From: Anditalea andensis
GTDB lineage: Bacteria; Bacteroidota; Bacteroidia; Cytophagales; Cyclobacteriaceae
Assembly (NCBI RefSeq): GCF_000714815.1
Contig: NZ_JMIH01000024.1
Location: 248,001-312,000 of the forward strand
Direction of reading: 5' to 3'
DNA: 64,000 bases
Positions 17,607-25,761 of the stretch are shown here, one piece after another (position 1 is the first letter of the stretch; every line of letters starts with the position of its first letter). A program made the translations under genes and the position numbers. The notes under the pieces were generated by a model that searched no databases, was not told the DNA's origin, and saw only the letters and a list, made by a program, of their open reading frames with translations.

Positions 17607-18896
17607 TTAGAATGCATAAACAAAACTTCCAAAGCGCTCTCTGATTGCTTTGTCTAATTCCTCTCGATGTTCGGGGGCTGCTATTTTCATTAGCTCATAT
17701 GCTCTTTGTCTGAGGTTTTTTCCATAAAGGTATGCGACACCGTATTCGGTAACTACATAATGCATATGGGCTCGGGTGGTGACTACACCAGCACTTTGCT
17801 TTAAGAAAGGGACGATTTTTGAATGGCCTTTTTTTGTCGCAGCATTGAGTGCCATGATAGGTTTACCGCCTTCGGAAAGAGCAGCTCCCCTCATAAAGTC
17901 CATTTGCCCCCCCACACCGGAATAGTGGTAACTTCCTATCGAATCAGCACAAACCTGTCCAGTAAGATCTATTTCAAGACAACTATTTATAGAGACTACC
18001 TTGGGATTTCTCCGTATAACGGCAGTATCATTCACATAAGCAGCTTCATGAAATGAAAATTCAGGGTTATCATGGACTCTTTTATATAATTTATCAGTAC
18101 CTATGGCAAAAGAAGACACTATTTTGCCGGGGTGCTTGTTTTTATACCTATTAGTAATTGCTCCGGTATCCAATAAATCTATTACCCCATCAGAAAACAT
18201 CTCGGTATGAATGCCCAGGTCTTTGTGGTTTCCCAGAACACTCAGGACAGCATCGGGGATAGCACCTATTCCCATTTGTAAAGTAGATCTGTCTTCAATC
18301 ATTTCGGCTATATAATTGCCTATTTTATATTCGGATTCACCAAGTTTTGAACTGTAATTTACCTGCGGTAATTGTTCATCTACTTCTATAGCTGAGTGAA
18401 ATCTGCTACAATGGATGAGCCCATCTCCATGGGTACGGGGCATTTGCTTATTGACCTGGGCTATTATGAATTTGGCTTTTTCAATGGCAGGTTTGGCTAT
18501 GTCCACAGATACACCCATAGAGCAAAATCCATGGCTATCAGGTGGCGATACGTGAAGGATAGCCACATCGATAGGCAATATATCCCGCCTAAAGAGATGT
18601 CCTATCTCACTCAAGAAAATAGGTACATACCCCCCTTGTTCTGAATTGACGGCTTGCCTTACATTTTCAGATACAAATAGGGAGTTAATATAAAAGCTTC
18701 CTTTGCAATCAGGATTTGCCAGGGGCATATCTCCTAAAGTAGATATAGAAACCACTTCTACTTGTGAAAGATCATGTTTACGAGCTGCCAAAGCTTTTAA
18801 AAGTATACCCGGCGTGGCTGCGCTTCCATGTACAAATATTCTTTGATGACTTTTGATGACTTTTACAGCTTCTTCTGCACTACTATAGTTAAGCAT
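17607..18896 (-). CDS. Acetyl-CoA hydrolase/transferase family protein (4-hydroxybutyrate CoA-transferase-like)
   Basis: Class I-type CoA-transferase or hydrolase of 429 residues, cytoplasmic. Characteristic parts are HGSAATPGILLKALAAR at the N-terminus, DVAILHVSPPDSHGFCSMGV, the GIGAIPDAVL segment, the catalytic Glu in GIHTEMFSDGVIDLL, and the C-terminal GVGGQMDFMRGA and VVTEYGVAYLYGKNLRQRA. These match the 4-hydroxybutyrate/acetate CoA-transferase group; substrate choice (acetate, propionate, butyrate) cannot be fixed. It stands alone between a site-2 protease gene and its own terminator. Confidence 0.85.
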   Translation of the reverse strand: MLNYSSAEEAVKVIKSHQRIFVHGSAATPGILLKALAARKHDLSQVEVVSISTLGDMPLANPDCKGSFYINSLFVSENVRQAVNSEQGGYVPIFLSEIGHLFRRDILPIDVAILHVSPPDSHGFCSMGVSVDIAKPAIEKAKFIIAQVNKQMPRTHGDGLIHCSRFHSAIEVDEQLPQVNYSSKLGESEYKIGNYIAEMIEDRSTLQMGIGAIPDAVLSVLGNHKDLGIHTEMFSDGVIDLLDTGAITNRYKNKHPGKIVSSFAIGTDKLYKRVHDNPEFSFHEAAYVNDTAVIRRNPKVVSINSCLEIDLTGQVCADSIGSYHYSGVGGQMDFMRGAALSEGGKPIMALNAATKKGHSKIVPFLKQSAGVVTTRAHMHYVVTEYGVAYLYGKNLRQRAYELMKIAAPEHREELDKAIRERFGSFVYAF

Positions 18897-18969
18897 ATAT
18901 AGGTTGATTTAAAATTTTACATTTATTTAAATGGGCATATTGGGGAAAGTTCAAGTTATTAAATATTTT

Positions 18970-20052
18970 TCATAATCCAGATTTGGCTTTTTGGACCATT
19001 ATAAATTCTGAGATGTTTTCCTGATCTAGGATACCCAAGAAATGATTTTGTTCGTAGATAAGGGCCACTTTGTTTTTTTGGGTAGCCATTGTTTTAAATG
19101 CTTTTTCCAATGGAAGGTATAAATCAAGCTTTAATGGATGGAGATTAGCTACTTTTTCAATGGAAATATGCTCATTTTGTTCATTAAGCCCTTTAATAAT
19201 CTCTTCTCGGCTGAGCGTTCCATACGGCTGATCGTCTTTTACGACTACGAAATGAGTGGCCTGTCCGTCGAGCAGATTTTTAATAGCTTTGCTGAGCGGC
19301 GCATCAAAAGGTAACACCTGAAATCTGGTCATCATGGCATCACTGATGGTAAAGCCTTTTAGAAGTGAATTTTGCTTAGTATGGGTAACTTCTGCCTGAG
19401 CACCCAGAAATATGAAAATTCCAATTATCACCAGTATAGGATTATAAAAAATCCCGGTTAAAATAAATCCTATAGCCAGGGCCTGGCCTATACCTCCCGC
19501 TATGGCTGTAGCTTTTACCCTTGGCATTTTTAAAGAAAGCAATGCCCTTAGGACCCTACCACCATCCATAGGAAAAGCTGGGATCATATTAAAAATAGCC
19601 AAAATTAAATTAGCAGATGCTATATAGAGCAAAAGCGTACTGCCTCTTAATTGGATGTATTCCATTTCTACCAATTGAATTCCTGATAAAGATATGATGG
19701 TAGAAAAAACAAGAAAGATCACCACGTTCACTAATGGTCCGGCCAGAGCCACCCATAGTTCTTGCTTTGGGTCTTCAGGTAATTTTTCAAGTCTGGCGAG
19801 ACCCCCTATAGGAAGCAGTATGATATCCTTGGTTTGGATTCCGTATTTTTTGGCCGTCAGTGCATGTCCGAATTCATGTAAAATCACACATAAAAAAATA
19901 GAAAGAACAAATATTAGCGACCAGGCAGTATCTATTAGTGAAAGCCCAGACCTCATACTGGTAAAAAAAATCCAAATAAGGATAAGGCTAAATGTCCAGT
20001 GAATAAAAACTTTAATGCCACTATACCTCCCCAGATATAAAGAAAATTTCAT
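18970..20052 (-). CDS. Site-2 protease (M50) with C-terminal CBS pair
   Basis: Intramembrane zinc metalloprotease of 360 residues. The zinc motif HEFGH is at 59-63 inside a membrane helix (LCVILHEFGHALTAKKYGI) and the third ligand is Asp163 in NMIPAFPMDGGRVLRALL. Several further hydrophobic segments precede a C-terminal pair of CBS domains (about 230-350: DAMMTRFQVLPFDAPLSKAI; LEKAFKTMATQKNKVALIYE). The CBS pair suggests control by an adenosyl ligand. Bacteroidota homologues of this size are common; the protein substrate is unknown. No anti-sigma gene lies nearby. Confidence 0.9.
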   Translation of the reverse strand: MKFSLYLGRYSGIKVFIHWTFSLILIWIFFTSMRSGLSLIDTAWSLIFVLSIFLCVILHEFGHALTAKKYGIQTKDIILLPIGGLARLEKLPEDPKQELWVALAGPLVNVVIFLVFSTIISLSGIQLVEMEYIQLRGSTLLLYIASANLILAIFNMIPAFPMDGGRVLRALLSLKMPRVKATAIAGGIGQALAIGFILTGIFYNPILVIIGIFIFLGAQAEVTHTKQNSLLKGFTISDAMMTRFQVLPFDAPLSKAIKNLLDGQATHFVVVKDDQPYGTLSREEIIKGLNEQNEHISIEKVANLHPLKLDLYLPLEKAFKTMATQKNKVALIYEQNHFLGILDQENISEFIMVQKAKSGL

Positions 20053-20069
20053 GATCGGATATTTATTTT

Positions 20070-20221
20070 TTAAAGGTCATAATGAATATTGTGCCCCATG
20101 TCTACATAGTTTTGCCTGAAGCCTCGATACTTGGCGAGGGTTAATTTACCGTCCAGTAGTTTTCTGTATGCAGGGCTTCATCAGAATGTAATTTACCAAA
20201 CTGCTCCAAAACCTCCTTCAT
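20070..20221 (-). pseudogene. Possible frameshifted gene remnant
   Basis: On the minus strand an ATG at 20219-20221 opens MKEVLEQFGKLHSDEALHT, then the sense moves to another frame that reads YRKLLDGKLTLAKYRGFRQN and ends at a stop at 20070-20072. The two parts together look like one small protein broken by a frameshift, only 17 bases before the site-2 protease start. The pattern recalls the helical start of heme-oxygenase-like or iron-redox proteins, but that is weak. It may also be chance. Confidence 0.25.
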
Positions 20222-20610
20222 TTACTAGATTTGATTGCTGGGTATATTATAAATAAAAGACATTTTCTTTCTATTGTTTAAATCAATATTTTAGAACCAT
20301 TGTTTTATTTAATGATGCAAAGAAACGGTCATTAATCTGCACAATTGATGATATATGTCACCTTATATTATGATTATTACTGGAGTTGATTGATTCACCT
20401 TCTGTGATGGATTATTCTTTTAAATGATCATCTGCTATAATATCATGTGGTGTTTTTGAGTATTAAAATCTTTATACAAAACTATATTTCGAAATTGTAA
20501 TACTGATGTCGTATTATCTCTATATTTAATTTAGTATATTCGCCCCTGTGGCAGGATAACCTATATAGGTCCTGTACAATTTTATATAAGAATGGCTTAA
20601 ACCCAAGTAT
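20222..20610. other. Intergenic region upstream of icmF
   Basis: About 390 AT-rich bases without a coding ORF. It contains the 12-bp perfect palindrome ACCTATATAGGT at 20559-20570, 41 bases before the icmF start, which could be an operator. A box TATATTTA (20521-20528 region) is near the -7 consensus but has one mismatch. Nothing else stands out. Confidence 0.4.
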
Positions 20611-23600
20611 ATGTCAATTAAACAAGAACTATATAAACCCAAAAACCATATCCGGCTGGTAACAGCAGCCTCACTTTTTGATGGACATGATGCGGCTATC
20701 AATATCATGAGAAGAATCATACAGGCTACGGGATGTGAAGTCATTCATTTAGGTCACAATAGATCAGTGCAGGAAATAGTGGACTGTGCTGTACAGGAGG
20801 ATGTCCAGGCCATAGCTATTACTTCTTATCAGGGCGGGCATGACGAATTTTTTAAATACATGTATGATTTGCTCCAAGAGAAAGGGGCTGGCCATATCAA
20901 AATTTTTGGTGGAGGAGGTGGGACCATTTTGCCTGATGAAATCCGGGAACTTCACGCTTATGGCATCACCAGGATCTATTCACCTGATGATGGACGGTCT
21001 TTGGGCCTGCAGGGAATGATTAATGATTTGGTTCAGCAGGCAGATTTTCCGTTAGGGGCTGATTTAGATGAGGATTATATTATAGACAAAGTAAATAAAC
21101 AGTCCATAGCCAAGCTGATTTCAGCAGCAGAAAACTACCCTGAAAAATCCCAGCAATTATTATCCAGGGTGAGACAAGAGGCAATAGATAGTAAAGTGCC
21201 TGTCTTGGGTATCACCGGTACCGGCGGTGCCGGTAAATCTTCCTTGGTAGATGAACTGGTAAGAAGGTTTTTATTGGATTTTGAGGACAAAAATTTAGCT
21301 ATTATCTCAGTGGATCCTTCCAAAAGAAAAACCGGAGGTGCACTGTTGGGGGATAGGATAAGAATGAACGCCATAAATCATCCTAGGGTATATATGCGGT
21401 CATTGGCGACCAGACAATCCAATCTAGCGCTTTCTAAGTATGTACAAGATGCTGTTGATATAGTAAAGGCGGCTGATTTTGATCTGATTATCTTGGAAAC
21501 ATCCGGTATCGGCCAATCTGATACGGAGATCATAGAGCACTCCGATGCTTCTTTATACGTCATGACGCCAGAATACGGTGCTGCCACCCAGCTAGAAAAA
21601 ATCGATATGCTTGATTTCGCCGATATCATAGCATTAAATAAATTTGATAAGAGGGGCGCACAGGATGCATTAAGGGACGTCAAAAAACAATATAAGCGTA
21701 ACCATAACTTATGGGATATTTCCGATGAAGATATTCCTGTTTTTGGGACGATCGCTTCCCAGTTTAATGATCCGGGAATGAACAATCTTTATAAGGCAAT
21801 CATCTCCAAGATACAAGAAAAGACCTCGGTGGATCTTCCTTCCAGTTTTAAGATCACCGGGGAAATGTCAGAAAAGATATTCATCATACCACCTGCCAGG
21901 ACGAGATACCTGTCAGAAATTTCTGAAAACAATCGCCAATATGATAATTGGGTGGAAGCCCAAAGGGAAGTGGCCCAAAAGCTCTATAGTATAAATAAAT
22001 CTTTAGAAGCTATCCGCACAGCTGGTATCTCAGACGCAGACAGGCTTATTAAAGAATTGACGGAAGTCTACCAATTAGTGGAATTGGACCTAGATCCAAA
22101 AAACAAAAAATGGATAGAAGAGTGGCCTTCCAGAAAAGACAGGTATGCTCAGGAATACTATATATTTAAAGTAAGGGATAAGGAAATTAAAGTCAAAACA
22201 CATAGCCTATCTTTATCCAGTACCAAGATACCCAAAGTATCCTTGCCTAGGTATGAAGCGTGGGGAGACCTGCTCAAATGGGGCTTAAAGGAGAATGTGC
22301 CTGGTGAATTCCCTTATACAGCCGGTGTTTTCCCATTTAAAAGAGAGGGTGAAGATCCCACCCGAATGTTTGCAGGAGAAGGAGGGCCTGAAAGAACCAA
22401 TAAAAGGTTCCATTATGTATCTAAAGGGATGCTGGCTAAACGGCTTTCTACTGCTTTTGATTCGGTAACTTTATATGGAGAAGATCCTGACTACCGTCCT
22501 GATATATTTGGTAAGATAGGTAACTCAGGAGTAAACATATGCTGTCTGGATGATGCCAAAAAACTGTACTCCGGCTTCAATCTCTCAGACCCTATGACTT
22601 CTGTCTCCATGACCATCAATGGTCCTGCCGCTACGATGACCGCTTTTTTTATGAATGCAGCCATTGATCAGCAGTGTGAGCTCTATATCAAAGCAAGCGG
22701 ACTTGAAGAAGAAATTTCGTCGAAAATAGATCAGATTTATAAGGATAAAGGGGTGGTAAAGCCTTCTTATCTGGGGCAGATCCCAGAGGGTAATGATGGG
22801 TTGGGCCTGATGCTTTTAGGTGTAACAGGAGATCAGGTACTGCCTGCTGATGTATATGAAAAAATTAAGAAGGATACCATAGCCAAAGTAAGGGGTACTG
22901 TCCAGGCGGATATACTTAAAGAAGACCAGGCGCAGAATACCTGTATATTCTCTACAGAATTCTCTTTAAGGCTTATGGGAGATGTGCAGCAATATTTCAT
23001 TGAGCATAACATCAGAAATTTCTATTCGGTATCTATATCCGGATACCATATAGCAGAAGCAGGAGCCAATCCGATTACGCAGTTGGCTTTGACCTTGTCC
23101 AATGGGTTTACCTATGTGGAATACTATGTTTCAAGGGGTATGGATATCAATAAATTTGCGCCAAATTTATCTTTCTTTTTCTCAAACGGTATAGATCCAG
23201 AATACGCCGTGATAGGCCGGGTAGCTAGAAGGGTATGGGCTAAAGCAATGAAACTTAAATATGGAGCCGATGAACGGTCTCAGATGCTGAAGTATCATAT
23301 CCAAACTTCAGGAAGATCATTACACGCTCAAGAGATAGATTTTAATGATATCAGGACTACTCTTCAGGCACTTTATGCTATATATGACAACTGTAATTCC
23401 CTTCATACAAACGCTTATGATGAAGCCATCACCACACCTACCGAAGCTTCAGTAAGAAGGGCTATGGCCATACAGCTTATTATAAATAAAGAGCTTGGAC
23501 TGACAAAAAACGAAAACCCTATACAGGGAGCATTTATAATAGAGGAACTGACAGACTTGGTAGAAGAAGCTGTATATGCTGAATTTGACCGGATTACCGA

Positions 23601-23991
23601 ACGTGGAGGAGTTCTGGGTGCAATGGAAACCATGTACCAGCGAGGAAAAATCCAGGAAGAGAGTTTGCATTACGAAATGCTTAAGCATACCGGGGAGTTT
23701 CCGATCATTGGGGTCAATACATTCTTATCATCAGAAGGATCCCCCACAGTGACACCGGGAGAGGTGATCAGGGCTACACCAGAAGAAAAAGAAGCACAGA
23801 TACAAACCTTGCAGCATCTTCATAAAAAATCTGCCACTTTATCCGGTGAATGGATAAACATTTTGCAGGCTACAGCTATTAAAAATGAAAATATTTTTGA
23901 GAAACTGATGGAGGCTGCTAAACATTGTTCATTAGGACAAATAACCCATGCTTTATATGAAGTAGGGGGGCAATATAGAAGAAATATGTAA
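20611..23991 (+). CDS. icmF: Fused isobutyryl-CoA mutase IcmF (B12 domain + G-protein chaperone + mutase)
   Basis: Adenosylcobalamin-dependent acyl-CoA mutase that interconverts isobutyryl-CoA and n-butyryl-CoA, with its chaperone built in. The 1126-residue order is typical of IcmF: B12-binding domain (about 1-140; [10 protein letters not shown] with His26 as lower axial ligand and [16 protein letters not shown]), a MeaB-like GTPase (about 170-420; Walker [10 protein letters not shown] with Lys209, [12 protein letters not shown]), a linker, and the mutase barrel (about 540-1100; [40 protein letters not shown]). Pivalyl-CoA mutase activity is also known for the family. No further mutase genes lie nearby. 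Confidence 0.95.
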   Translation: MSIKQELYKPKNHIRLVTAASLFDGHDAAINIMRRIIQATGCEVIHLGHNRSVQEIVDCAVQEDVQAIAITSYQGGHDEFFKYMYDLLQEKGAGHIKIFGGGGGTILPDEIRELHAYGITRIYSPDDGRSLGLQGMINDLVQQADFPLGADLDEDYIIDKVNKQSIAKLISAAENYPEKSQQLLSRVRQEAIDSKVPVLGITGTGGAGKSSLVDELVRRFLLDFEDKNLAIISVDPSKRKTGGALLGDRIRMNAINHPRVYMRSLATRQSNLALSKYVQDAVDIVKAADFDLIILETSGIGQSDTEIIEHSDASLYVMTPEYGAATQLEKIDMLDFADIIALNKFDKRGAQDALRDVKKQYKRNHNLWDISDEDIPVFGTIASQFNDPGMNNLYKAIISKIQEKTSVDLPSSFKITGEMSEKIFIIPPARTRYLSEISENNRQYDNWVEAQREVAQKLYSINKSLEAIRTAGISDADRLIKELTEVYQLVELDLDPKNKKWIEEWPSRKDRYAQEYYIFKVRDKEIKVKTHSLSLSSTKIPKVSLPRYEAWGDLLKWGLKENVPGEFPYTAGVFPFKREGEDPTRMFAGEGGPERTNKRFHYVSKGMLAKRLSTAFDSVTLYGEDPDYRPDIFGKIGNSGVNICCLDDAKKLYSGFNLSDPMTSVSMTINGPAATMTAFFMNAAIDQQCELYIKASGLEEEISSKIDQIYKDKGVVKPSYLGQIPEGNDGLGLMLLGVTGDQVLPADVYEKIKKDTIAKVRGTVQADILKEDQAQNTCIFSTEFSLRLMGDVQQYFIEHNIRNFYSVSISGYHIAEAGANPITQLALTLSNGFTYVEYYVSRGMDINKFAPNLSFFFSNGIDPEYAVIGRVARRVWAKAMKLKYGADERSQMLKYHIQTSGRSLHAQEIDFNDIRTTLQALYAIYDNCNSLHTNAYDEAITTPTEASVRRAMAIQLIINKELGLTKNENPIQGAFIIEELTDLVEEAVYAEFDRITERGGVLGAMETMYQRGKIQEESLHYEMLKHTGEFPIIGVNTFLSSEGSPTVTPGEVIRATPEEKEAQIQTLQHLHKKSATLSGEWINILQATAIKNENIFEKLMEAAKHCSLGQITHALYEVGGQYRRNM

Positions 23992-24078
23992 TCGAATAGA
24001 TAAACCAACAAAATATAGAAACTTCGCACTTGAAATCAAGCGCAAAATATTCAGATTATTCATCCATATATAACAATC

Positions 24079-24492
24079 ATGGCTAAGAAAAAAGTAACAG
24101 TAAGCATGAATGCTGACTATGAATACGAATCCGTAAATACAGTAGGGAACAAAGTGACTATAGATATGTACGATGACGCTGAGAAGCAGAGCCAGTCTCC
24201 TATGGAGCTTCTACTTTCTGCGTTAGGAAGCTGTGCAGCTGTAGATGCTGTACAGATGATGAAAAAAAAGCGCAGGACTATACAGGGATTTTTAGTGGAA
24301 GTAGAAGGCCAACGGCAAGAAGGAATACCTGCATTTTATACCGATATCCATCTTACCTTTACATTGATTTCTCCCGATGCGACTACAGAGGAATTTGAAA
24401 AAGTCACCCGATTATCCGTAGAGAAATATTGTTCTGTATCAGCTTCACTGAAATCCAATGTTACGTTTTCTTCAGTAGTAAACAAGGTATGA
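24079..24492 (+). CDS. OsmC-family peroxiredoxin-like protein
   Basis: Cytoplasmic 137-residue OsmC/Ohr-fold protein. The two family cysteines are Cys52 in LLSALGSCAAVDAVQMM and Cys118 in RLSVEKYCSVSASL, so a thiol-based peroxide-reducing role is likely; the Bacteroidota OsmC subgroup has not been assigned a precise substrate. The stop overlaps the ATG of the next small gene (ATGA). icmF ends 87 bases upstream. Confidence 0.9.
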   Translation: MAKKKVTVSMNADYEYESVNTVGNKVTIDMYDDAEKQSQSPMELLLSALGSCAAVDAVQMMKKKRRTIQGFLVEVEGQRQEGIPAFYTDIHLTFTLISPDATTEEFEKVTRLSVEKYCSVSASLKSNVTFSSVVNKV

Positions 24493-24728
24493 GGATAGTA
24501 AAGGAACTTTCAGTAGATGGAGTGCGTATTACCGTATTTTCATGGAACAATAAATTTCTACTCAAATTTGAGCAGGGTATGGTGGAGCAGACTTATAAGG
24601 TTAACGAAACTGAAATTTTAGAAGAGCGATATCTGGATTCATTTTTCGAGGGGGAGTTTTTTGATAAGGTGAAAAATAATTTTGATGATATGCAAATATT
24701 ACTTAGAAATAAGATAGAAAATCTTTAA
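24489..24728 (+). CDS. Small cytoplasmic protein coupled to OsmC
   Basis: 79 residues starting MRIVKELSVDGVRITVFSWN. The frame is open further upstream, but the ATG at 24489 is chosen because it makes an ATGA overlap with the osmC stop and starts directly with a strand-rich domain. No signal, Cys or known motif is present: a likely beta-sheet front (RITVFSWNNKFLLKF) and a helical end. Function not recognised. Tight coupling suggests that it works with, or is produced in fixed ratio to, OsmC. Confidence 0.65.
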   Translation: MRIVKELSVDGVRITVFSWNNKFLLKFEQGMVEQTYKVNETEILEERYLDSFFEGEFFDKVKNNFDDMQILLRNKIENL

Positions 24729-24733
24729 ATTTG
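24726..24733 (+). promoter_or_regulatory. Possible -7 box of the Cache lipoprotein gene
   Basis: TAAATTTG matches TAnnTTTG exactly and starts on the stop codon of the preceding small gene, 22 bases before the ATG. No TTG at the right distance upstream. Confidence 0.4.
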
Positions 24734-24755
24734 CATTTTATATTGTTATTTAAAG

Positions 24756-25760
24756 ATGATTTATAAATATTTTGGTGTAGTTTTTTTGTTGGTATGTTTG
24801 TATAGTTGTACTAATGAAAATATAAACGATGGTTATTCAGAATTTGCCGAATTAGATACTCTGATAAGGGAATTTGAAATGAACCTATTGCCGTTGGAAA
24901 CAGAAATTAAAGAATTATCCGATTTATCGGCTGATCTTTTACGACACCAGGATAATTTTATCAATATAGTAGACCATCATAAATTCCAGATAAGTGAAGA
25001 GGGTGTATTTTATAATCCTAACCCCCTACATCACGAATCCTCCATTTATATCTCTACCAGAACGGCAGATATGAAAGCTGCCATTAATCAGGTATATGCA
25101 ACAGGACCATTGGATTCTGCTTTTTCTAATTTAATAAATAACAATCCTATCATCACTCAGGCTTATTTCAATTCAAAGGCCCAATTTTCCAGATTATATC
25201 CCAATTATGATGTGCTGAACATTTTGAAACCTGACTTGGATGTCACTGCCTTTAATTTCTACTATCTGGCAGATGGTGTAAGGAATCCAGACAGAGGACC
25301 TAAATGGGTGGAAGAAATTTACCTTGATCCAGCAGGTAGAGGCTGGGTCCTATCACTGATATATCCAGTTTATCATGAAGATGTATTAGAGGGTGTAGTG
25401 GGAATAGATATAACAGTAGAAGATCTGATATCCACCTTTCTTGATAAGTCGGATAAAGACCTTTTAATAGTAAATTCTGATGGTATGATCGTAGCAAGCA
25501 AAGCCAGGGCAATGGAAACATTGGATATGCCCCCTATTAATAAATATACCTATAATAAAACCATTCAGGCTGATAATTTTCAAACTCAGGAATTCAATCT
25601 TTTTAGATCTAAAAACAGGGAAGTAAGGCGAATGGTGTCCAAGTTTCTTTTAGAGCAGGATAATAAATATATACTCAATGTGAATGGCGAAAACCATACC
25701 GTGCATTGTAAAAAAATGACGTTGATGAATTGGTATTTGATAGCATTAGATAAAATATAA
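24756..25760 (+). CDS. Cache (PDC) sensor-domain lipoprotein
   Basis: 334 residues. The N-terminus ends in a lipobox (LYSCTNEN), so the protein is anchored to a membrane on the periplasmic side or at the surface. The body looks like a double Cache fold: a long N-terminal helix (FAELDTLIREFEMNLLPLET), a central part with DVTAFNFYYLADG, and the typical WVLSLIYPVYHEDVLEGVVG followed by IDITVEDLI and LLIVNSDGMIVASK. No transmembrane signalling part exists. The next gene is a hybrid histidine kinase starting 1 base after this stop, so a ligand-binding partner of that kinase is the natural inference. Confidence 0.8.
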   Translation: MIYKYFGVVFLLVCLYSCTNENINDGYSEFAELDTLIREFEMNLLPLETEIKELSDLSADLLRHQDNFINIVDHHKFQISEEGVFYNPNPLHHESSIYISTRTADMKAAINQVYATGPLDSAFSNLINNNPIITQAYFNSKAQFSRLYPNYDVLNILKPDLDVTAFNFYYLADGVRNPDRGPKWVEEIYLDPAGRGWVLSLIYPVYHEDVLEGVVGIDITVEDLISTFLDKSDKDLLIVNSDGMIVASKARAMETLDMPPINKYTYNKTIQADNFQTQEFNLFRSKNREVRRMVSKFLLEQDNKYILNVNGENHTVHCKKMTLMNWYLIALDKI

Positions 25761-25761
25761 G

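Noticed and set aside
24429-24488. Upstream extension of the small gene after osmC
   Set aside because: It lies inside osmC in another frame; the ATGA overlap start gives a compact domain.
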